Shown: in pieces, positions 59,071 to 64,000 of the stretch
Layout of the letters: every line of letters begins with the position of its first letter
How positions within the stretch are numbered: the first letter of the stretch is position 1
DNA from: Clostridia bacterium
Lineage (GTDB): Bacteria; Bacillota; Clostridia; UMGS1810
Direction of reading: 5' to 3'
Length of the DNA: 64,000 nt
Assembly: GCA_017481205.1 (NCBI GenBank)
Contig: JAFUPN010000003.1
Location: 26,615-90,614, forward strand
Made by a program: the position numbers and the translations under genes
The notes under the pieces: model-generated
Seen by the model: the letters and a program-made list of their open reading frames with translations, nothing else
Database searches by the model: none
Told to the model about the DNA's origin: nothing

Positions 59071-61105
59071 GAATATCGGTGCAACAATCTCCCTCAAAGA
59101 TGGCGGATTTAAGTCGGGCATCAAAAGTGCAATATCGAACCTCGGAACATTCAAAAAGGGTTCGGACAGTGCCTCATCGTCCGTGAAAAAATTCGGGTCG
59201 CAGGCGAACTCTGCTGGGTCGAGCCTTGCTTCGATGGGTAAAAAGGTAGCCGGAGCAGTAGCCGCATACGCAGGCTTCAATCAGGTGAAAGATTTCGTCA
59301 CAGATTGCGTAACAGGCGTTATGGAATTGGAAAGAGCCAACACTCGACTCGAAACCCTTATGATGAATGTCGAGGGAACGACAAAAGCACAGGTGCAAGA
59401 ACTCATCGGATATGCTGATGCATTGGAACTCGTAACCACAATCGAGGGAGATGCAACGACAGCCGGAGCATCGCAGCTCGCAACCTTCCAATTGCAATCC
59501 AGCACCATCAAAACCCTTATGCCTGCCTTCCAAGACTTGGCGGTCGCACAGTACGGCGTAAATGTTACCCAAGAGCAGATGATACAATCAGGTAACCTTA
59601 TCGGTAAGGTTATGAACGGCTCGGTCGGTGCATTGACAAAGGCTGGTGTTTCCTTTACCGAACAACAGGAGAAAATCCTGAAAACAGGAACGGAAGCAGA
59701 GAAAGCCGCAACGCTTGTAGAAGTGCTAAACAAGAACTTCGGTGGACTCGCCCAGCAGATGGCACAGACGGACGAAGGTAAAATCGTCCAGTTGAAGAAC
59801 GCATGGGGGTCGGTCAAGGATGAAGTCGGCTTCGCAGTTATGCCCGTCATTTCAGGAGCGGTCAACTTCCTCGCACAAAATATTCCAAGAATTCGGGATA
59901 CCGTTTCAAGTGCCATGAGCTATGTGTCAAGTGGACTCTCAACCCTAAAAACAGTCGGTTCGGAAGTATGGGGAGCGATGAAAACAGGACTTGATATAGT
60001 TACAAACAATTGGAACTTACTTAGTCCTATTATTTACGGAGTTGCAGGTGCTATAGGTGCATACAAATTAGCGGTTGCAGGATGTACTGCAGTTGAAAAA
60101 ATCTCCCTTGCGGTATCCAAAGCAAAGAAAGCTATAATGATTGCCGAGGGACCGGTGATGGCAGCATACACGGCGGCTCACTGTGCGTTATCAGCTGGAT
60201 ATGGGCCATTAACTGCTGCACAATGGGCATTTAATGCAGCCGTGTCAGCAAATCCAGTAGGAGTTGCAGTTGTGGCTATTGGTGCATTAATTGCCGTAGG
60301 TGTGGCTTTGTGGAAAAACTGGGACAGCGTTTCAAAGTTCTTTGTTAATTGCTGGAGCGGTATAAAAACAGCATTTACGGCTGGGGTAAACTGGATTAAG
60401 AGCAACATAAAGAGTATAGTTCTCTTTATCATAAATCCTTTTGCTGGAGTATTTAATTATCTTTATACAAACTTTGAAGGCTTTAGAACATTTATAGATG
60501 GCATAGTTATATCAGTAAAAACTTCATTTCAAAATCTATGGAACGGAATCGTGTCCGTATTTTCGGGCGTGGCTTCGTGGTTTGGTGGCATCTTCTCATC
60601 CGCTTGGAATATGGTCGTAAATGCCTTCTCGGGCGTGGTCGGCTTCTTCCAAGGAATATGGAACACGATAAAAAATATGTTTACCAGCATAGGAACGAGC
60701 ATCGCAGACGGAATATCGGGTGCATTCAAAGCCGTAGTTAACAGCGTAATAAGTTTCGCAGGAAACATCATCAACGGCTTCATAAACTCGATAAACTGGG
60801 CAATCGGAGTCATTAACAAGATACCCGGTGTCAACATTACGAAACTGCAGACCGTGAACCTTCCGATGCTTGCGAACGGCGGTAACATTACCCGTCCCGG
60901 CGATGTAATTGTCGGCGAAAGAGGCCCCGAGATGTTGCACCTTCCTAAGGGTGCATCGGTTGAACCGCTCGATAGAAAGACTGGCGGAAACACCATCAAC
61001 CTTACTTTAAACATAGATGGCACTGGTAAGGATTTGAAATCATTAGGTCGGGATATCGTTAACACAATTGTCCCCGAACTTAAAATGGCATTAGCTGTAT
61101 TGTAA
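59060..61105 (+). CDS. Tail tape-measure protein
   Basis: 681 residues. Helical N-terminal part (SGIKSAISNLGTFKKGSDSA) and the conserved tape-measure block TGTEAEKAATLVEVLNKNFGG (about 215-235). Hydrophobic segments follow at about 330-430, then repeated aromatic stretches (WNGIVSVFSGVASWFGGIF; WNMVVNAFSGVVGFFQGIWNTI), closed by ANGGNITRPGDVIVGERGPEML. Length would set a tail of roughly 100 nm at 1.5 angstrom per residue. GAAGGTG gives the start at 59060. The segments 59060-59940 and 60530-61000 are GC-richer than 59950-60530. Confidence 0.88.
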   Translation: MGFKNIGATISLKDGGFKSGIKSAISNLGTFKKGSDSASSSVKKFGSQANSAGSSLASMGKKVAGAVAAYAGFNQVKDFVTDCVTGVMELERANTRLETLMMNVEGTTKAQVQELIGYADALELVTTIEGDATTAGASQLATFQLQSSTIKTLMPAFQDLAVAQYGVNVTQEQMIQSGNLIGKVMNGSVGALTKAGVSFTEQQEKILKTGTEAEKAATLVEVLNKNFGGLAQQMAQTDEGKIVQLKNAWGSVKDEVGFAVMPVISGAVNFLAQNIPRIRDTVSSAMSYVSSGLSTLKTVGSEVWGAMKTGLDIVTNNWNLLSPIIYGVAGAIGAYKLAVAGCTAVEKISLAVSKAKKAIMIAEGPVMAAYTAAHCALSAGYGPLTAAQWAFNAAVSANPVGVAVVAIGALIAVGVALWKNWDSVSKFFVNCWSGIKTAFTAGVNWIKSNIKSIVLFIINPFAGVFNYLYTNFEGFRTFIDGIVISVKTSFQNLWNGIVSVFSGVASWFGGIFSSAWNMVVNAFSGVVGFFQGIWNTIKNMFTSIGTSIADGISGAFKAVVNSVISFAGNIINGFINSINWAIGVINKIPGVNITKLQTVNLPMLANGGNITRPGDVIVGERGPEMLHLPKGASVEPLDRKTGGNTINLTLNIDGTGKDLKSLGRDIVNTIVPELKMALAVL

Positions 61106-61111
61106 AAAGAA

Positions 61112-61141
61112 ACCAAGAGGACTAATTCAAATGTCCTCTTG
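61112..61141 (+). terminator. Hairpin after the tape-measure gene
   Basis: CCAAGAGGAC (61112-61121) pairs perfectly with GTCCTCTTGG (61132-61141). No T-run follows, so it is a weak terminator or an mRNA end stabiliser. Confidence 0.5.
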
Positions 61142-61170
61142 GGAACTATAAAAAAAGGAGGTTTTGTCAG

Positions 61171-61383
61171 ATGATTAAAAGAACCGGGCATTTTATAATC
61201 GATGTGCCACAGTGCATCGGAGAAAGGGCAAGAATATATTGCACGACTGAACCGCACAAAGTTGTACCAACGGAAAAAATCGCAGAACTCCGAATGAAAA
61301 GGCTGACAAATATAATAAAAAATAATCAAGCGATAAGCAGAGCATCTGCTAAAATTCAAAAGAGTTTAGTAAACATCTTATAA
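61171..61383 (+). CDS. Small unknown protein of the mobile element
   Basis: 70 residues, basic, no motif recognised. AAAGGAGG precedes the ATG. It is the last gene of the rightward structural block and converges with the Cro/C1-type regulator. Confidence 0.6.
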   Translation: MIKRTGHFIIDVPQCIGERARIYCTTEPHKVVPTEKIAELRMKRLTNIIKNNQAISRASAKIQKSLVNIL

Positions 61384-61399
61384 ACAAATCAGGAGCGGT

Positions 61400-61615
61400 T
61401 CACTTCCGCTCCTGACAAGGTAAATATTCAATTATATCCTGTGGCTCGCATTGCAACTCGGTACAGATGCGGTCAATGACATCCATGTGGACCGTTTCGT
61501 CCCTTCCCATTTTGGAAATGGTAGAGGGCGAAGCTTTAATCATCAAACGCAACTGCTCTTTTGTCATTTTGTGTTCAATAAGTTTAAACCACAATTTATT
61601 ATAACTAAAAGGCAT
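61400..61615 (-). CDS. Cro/C1-type helix-turn-helix regulator
   Basis: 71 residues: MTKEQLRLMIKASPSTISKMGRDE is an HTH_26 (YozG-like) helix-turn-helix, followed by DVIDRICTELQCEPQDIIEY. AGAGGAGG places the start at 61615. It is divergent from the small-gene operon leading to the integrase, and probably represses that promoter. Confidence 0.85.
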   Translation of the reverse strand: MPFSYNKLWFKLIEHKMTKEQLRLMIKASPSTISKMGRDETVHMDVIDRICTELQCEPQDIIEYLPCQERK

Positions 61616-61683
61616 AACAAACCTCCTCTGCACTTTTTATTTTATTATAGCATACAAAATCAACTAATTCAAGAGATAATATA

Positions 61684-61742
61684 CACTTTTAGAAATATTT
61701 CTATAAAAAGTGTTGACTTAATTCTACATTTATGATAGAATT
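61684..61742 (+). promoter_or_regulatory. Promoter and operators of the integrase-side operon
   Basis: TTGACT (61713-61718) and TAGAAT (61736-61741) have a 17-bp spacer. AATTCTA (61720-61726) is inverted at 61736-61742, covering the spacer and -10. Upstream, AGAAATATTTCT (61691-61702) lies in an outer CACTTTT/AAAAGTG pair (61684-61712). The adjacent HTH protein is the likely ligand. Confidence 0.6.
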
Positions 61743-61774
61743 ATTATAGTTAATATAGAAAGGAGCAAAAAACG

Positions 61775-61954
61775 ATGCAAACAATAACGAACGCAGCCGA
61801 CCTCAACGCACAGAGCATACCAGACAGGGAAATCGAGGGCATTGCAAGAAGCATCCTCAACCTTGCGGACACGGTAATGGCAAAACCGGGAATGAGGGAA
61901 CGCTACGAAGCATGGAAACAGAAAAGAAAAAGCAAAAGGAGCGATTGTCAATGA
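61775..61954 (+). CDS. Small protein before the tandem-HTH gene
   Basis: 59 residues, starting MQTITNAADLNAQSIPDREI and ending with a very basic tail (KQKRKSKRSDCQ). AAAGGAG precedes the ATG. Its stop overlaps the next start (ATGA), so the two are translationally coupled. Not recognised. Confidence 0.65.
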   Translation: MQTITNAADLNAQSIPDREIEGIARSILNLADTVMAKPGMRERYEAWKQKRKSKRSDCQ

Positions 61955-62394
61955 AAGAGAAAATTTTTTGTAATGAGTTCTTAATGGTGCGTATTAACCA
62001 TGATGCAATGTCGATAGATAACCTTGCCAGCATGATTAATATGACCACAGAAACCTTACAGGGTAAACTTGAAGAATATGAGTTCTTAGATTTGGATGAA
62101 ATAAACGACATTCTCAATGCATTGAATGTGTCTTCAAAAGATGAATGTCGCCTGTTGTTTTTCTTCTATGCAGAAGAAAGCAAAAATGCACATTTTAATT
62201 TATACAAGGCTATTGTAGAAAACGATATTGATATAACAACAGTGGCTTCCGAAATAGGCGTTACTACAGGAACATTAATAAACAAAATTGCTGGGCGGTC
62301 AGAGTTTAGATGGAGTGAAGTAATTCGTATCAAGGAAAAATTTTTTACTGATTATACGCTTGATAATCTGTTCGAAAGGGGCGTAGCAGCATGA
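61951..62394 (+). CDS. Protein with two helix-turn-helix-like repeats
   Basis: 147 residues. Two similar segments, SIDNLASMINMTTETLQGKL (about 20-40) and DITTVASEIGVTTGTLINKI (about 93-113), look like tandem phage-type helix-turn-helix units, each followed by a 'D...I...' helix. AAGGAG sets the start at 61951. It overlaps both neighbours by 4 nt. Probably a regulator of the element. Confidence 0.65.
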   Translation: MKEKIFCNEFLMVRINHDAMSIDNLASMINMTTETLQGKLEEYEFLDLDEINDILNALNVSSKDECRLLFFFYAEESKNAHFNLYKAIVENDIDITTVASEIGVTTGTLINKIAGRSEFRWSEVIRIKEKFFTDYTLDNLFERGVAA

Positions 62395-62678
62395 ACATAT
62401 GTACAGATAAAGAGAAACAACGATTATGCCATCTGCTTGAAATACACTCTGAAGAATTAAGCATTATAAAAAGAGCACTTTCCGAACCACAACTAATTGC
62501 AAAAATCAAACAGGACAAAGCCCTTGTTTATGACCGCATCATCAGTGAACTTATTGGAGAGTTTATAGACGATGATACGATTATCGGCATAGCATTTCTA
62601 CTCGGAACAATGCAGGGCAAGATTTCCGAACGAAAGAAAAACTCCGACCAGCGCACCACCGCCAATCGGAGTATATAA
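62391..62678 (+). CDS. Small unknown protein upstream of the integrase
   Basis: 95 residues, helical, no motif recognised. ATGA overlap with the preceding gene. It ends in a basic tail (KISERKKNSDQR). Third gene of the 61775-62678 operon. Confidence 0.6.
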   Translation: MNICTDKEKQRLCHLLEIHSEELSIIKRALSEPQLIAKIKQDKALVYDRIISELIGEFIDDDTIIGIAFLLGTMQGKISERKKNSDQRTTANRSI

Positions 62679-62695
62679 ACATAACACACAGACGA

Positions 62696-62754
62696 AAGTG
62701 TTGTGCAATGTTACAATGATATTATATCACAGTTTTTTGCATTGCACAACACTT
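62696..62754. promoter_or_regulatory. 15-bp inverted repeat around the integrase promoter region
   Basis: AAGTGTTGTGCAATG (62696-62710) is exactly inverted at 62740-62754. The 29-bp centre (TTACAATGATATTATATCAC plus Ts) looks like promoter -10 sequence. It can serve as a terminator for the upstream operon (a T-rich stretch follows) or as a pair of protein sites controlling the integrase. Confidence 0.55.
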
Positions 62755-62782
62755 ATTTTGTAAAAACTGGAGGTATTCATAA

Positions 62783-63988
62783 ATGGCAAGAAAAAGAGCA
62801 AATGGAGAAGGTTCAATAAAACAAAGAAAGAACGGCACATGGGAAGGTCAATATTCCTTGGATGGCAAAAGGAAAAGCGTATACGGCAAGACACAGGCTG
62901 AGGTTAAAACCAAACTGCGAAACATACTGACAGAAATCGAAAATAACACCTATTCCGAACAGGGAAAAATGCTATTTACGGACTGGCTGAAGGAATGGCT
63001 CGAAGTTTACGCAAAGCCGAATGTAAAACCATCAACCTTTGACAGTTACCACGGCTATGTTTACAAGCATATCATCCCTTGGTTTCCCAAAGTAGCGATA
63101 AAAGATTTGAGGGCAGACACTCTCCAGCGTTTCTTAAATGATAAGCTGAAATCAGGCAGGCTCGATAAAATAAAAAATCCTGAAACAGGAAAACTCGAAA
63201 CAAGACCGGGCGGACTGTCCGAAAAGACAATAAAAAATATTTATAATATGGTTCACGCAGCACTAAAACAAGCGTATATCAACGGCATTACACAACGAAA
63301 TATAGCGGACATGGTAAAACCTCCAAAACAGAAACGCAAGGAGATTGATGTTTTTACCTTGGAAGAACAAGAAAAGATTATCAGAACTGTGAAAGGAAGC
63401 CATGAACGACTGGCATTCGGGATAACCCTCGCCTTGTTTACAGGAATCCGAGCCGGAGAACTTTCAGGTCTAAAATGGGAAGATATAGACTTCGAAAAAT
63501 CCGAAATGAAGATACGAAGAACCTTAAACAGAGTCGGCTCACACGATGGAGTCAGTAAAACGAAAATCGTTATAGGAGAACCCAAGAGCGAGCGTAGTAA
63601 GCGAACAATTCCTCTGCAGGGTTTTATACTTGCTATGTTAAAACAATGGAAAATACGGCAAATATGGGAGCAGAAACGAGCCGGAGAACTATATAACGAT
63701 GACGGCTATGTTCTTGCAAACGAGTTCGGAGGCTATGTCGAGAACCGAACCTACCGAGATACTTATACAAAGATTTTGCAAGAAGCAGAGGTGCGGTATT
63801 TACATTTTCATTGTTTGCGACACACCTTCGCTACCCGAGCCTTGGAGGCTGGATTTGATATAAAAGCACTTTCGGATATACTCGGACACGCTGATGCAAG
63901 CACAACACTAAACCGATATGGTCATGCATTACCCGACCACAAACGAGCAGCAATGGAAAAACTGAATTTTTTATACAAAGAAGCATAA
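62783..63988 (+). CDS. int: Tyrosine recombinase (integrase)
   Basis: 401 residues of the Tn916/phage integrase group. The order is: arm-binding AP2-like domain (1-55, NGEGSIKQRKNGTWEGQYS), core-binding SAM-like domain (about 60-175), catalytic domain (about 185-395). Catalytic residues are visible in TGIRAGELSGL (Arg), LHFHCLRHTFATR (His-x2-Arg), LGHADASTT and NRYGH (Tyr). GGAGG precedes the ATG. It ends 12 bp before the window edge, so the right attachment site should be just outside. Confidence 0.95.
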   Translation: MARKRANGEGSIKQRKNGTWEGQYSLDGKRKSVYGKTQAEVKTKLRNILTEIENNTYSEQGKMLFTDWLKEWLEVYAKPNVKPSTFDSYHGYVYKHIIPWFPKVAIKDLRADTLQRFLNDKLKSGRLDKIKNPETGKLETRPGGLSEKTIKNIYNMVHAALKQAYINGITQRNIADMVKPPKQKRKEIDVFTLEEQEKIIRTVKGSHERLAFGITLALFTGIRAGELSGLKWEDIDFEKSEMKIRRTLNRVGSHDGVSKTKIVIGEPKSERSKRTIPLQGFILAMLKQWKIRQIWEQKRAGELYNDDGYVLANEFGGYVENRTYRDTYTKILQEAEVRYLHFHCLRHTFATRALEAGFDIKALSDILGHADASTTLNRYGHALPDHKRAAMEKLNFLYKEA

Positions 63989-64000
63989 TCGGGAAAGGGA

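Noticed and set aside
59281..61359. Long minus-strand open frames under the tape-measure gene (211 and 276 codons)
   Set aside because: No ribosome binding sites, and the plus-strand gene has clear family motifs over the same region.
51200..64000. Complete inducible prophage
   Set aside because: No terminase, portal, protease, tail tube, baseplate, holin or endolysin gene is found in 12.8 kb between tRNA and integrase.
51200..64000. Integrative conjugative element of the Tn916 type
   Set aside because: The integrase is of that group, but no relaxase, coupling protein or type IV secretion gene is present, while capsid and tail genes are.

Overview
The window reads as the chromosome of a low-to-mid G+C, endospore-forming, saccharolytic gut Clostridium-type bacterium (Firmicutes, Oscillospiraceae-like). 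The support is dipicolinate synthase (dpaAB), a SpoVB-type flippase, the conserved rqcP-yabP-yabQ-divIC-yabR block, strong AGGAGG-type ribosome binding sites, sigma-A promoters with 17-bp spacers, a T-box leader, many AraC-type regulators and intracellular glycoside hydrolases. No species call is made.

Layout. 0.2-2.5 kb: serine synthesis (serC-serA). 2.5-5.3 kb: a DEDDh exonuclease with a probable CTG start, a nitrilase-fold protein that has lost its catalytic Cys, and an HPr-like protein without the Ser46 site. 5.4-5.55 kb: an array of AGCTAAATT units separated by unrelated hairpins. 5.65-9.4 kb: ECF sigma factor, membrane anti-sigma-like protein and a secreted YcdB/SLH protein. 9.7-12.4 kb: GH2 enzyme with divergent AraC. 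12.6-16 kb: GIY-YIG protein, orphan glycyl-radical activase, and a two-gene operon of a degenerate FtsZ-like protein plus a membrane protein. 16-21.4 kb: AraC, Gfo/Idh, nucleotidyltransferase, hexosamine kinase and GH29, which look like a host-glycan (HexNAc/fucose) module. 21.7-26.1 kb: MATE exporter with AraC, then a T-box (apparent Tyr specifier) in front of an SSS symporter. 26.4-39 kb: rhamnoside/pectin module with AraC, GH106-like, GH78, Gfo/Idh, TIM-barrel isomerase, GH105 and GH3. 39.2-45.6 kb: two EamA transporters, nagB with AraC, dpaAB, DUF523. 45.7-50.9 kb: two flippases and the rqcP-yabPQ-divIC-yabR block, followed by tRNA-Leu(UAA) and initiator tRNA-Met.

From about 51.2 kb to the window end lies an integrated mobile element of at least 12.7 kb. 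It carries divergent regulators, an excisionase-like protein, a CHC2/TOPRIM/DUF927 primase-helicase, its own sigma-70 factor, an HK97-type capsid protein, a head-closure protein, a tape-measure protein and a tyrosine integrase. I find no terminase, portal, protease, tail tube or lysis gene. The gene set resembles a phage satellite that brings its own replication, capsid and tail-length determinants more than a complete prophage. This is the most unusual system in the window.

The chromosomal part also holds at least four families of small palindromic, non-coding mobile repeats (called A, B, C, D here). Several are nested or internally deleted, and one copy supplies the stop codon of an EamA gene.
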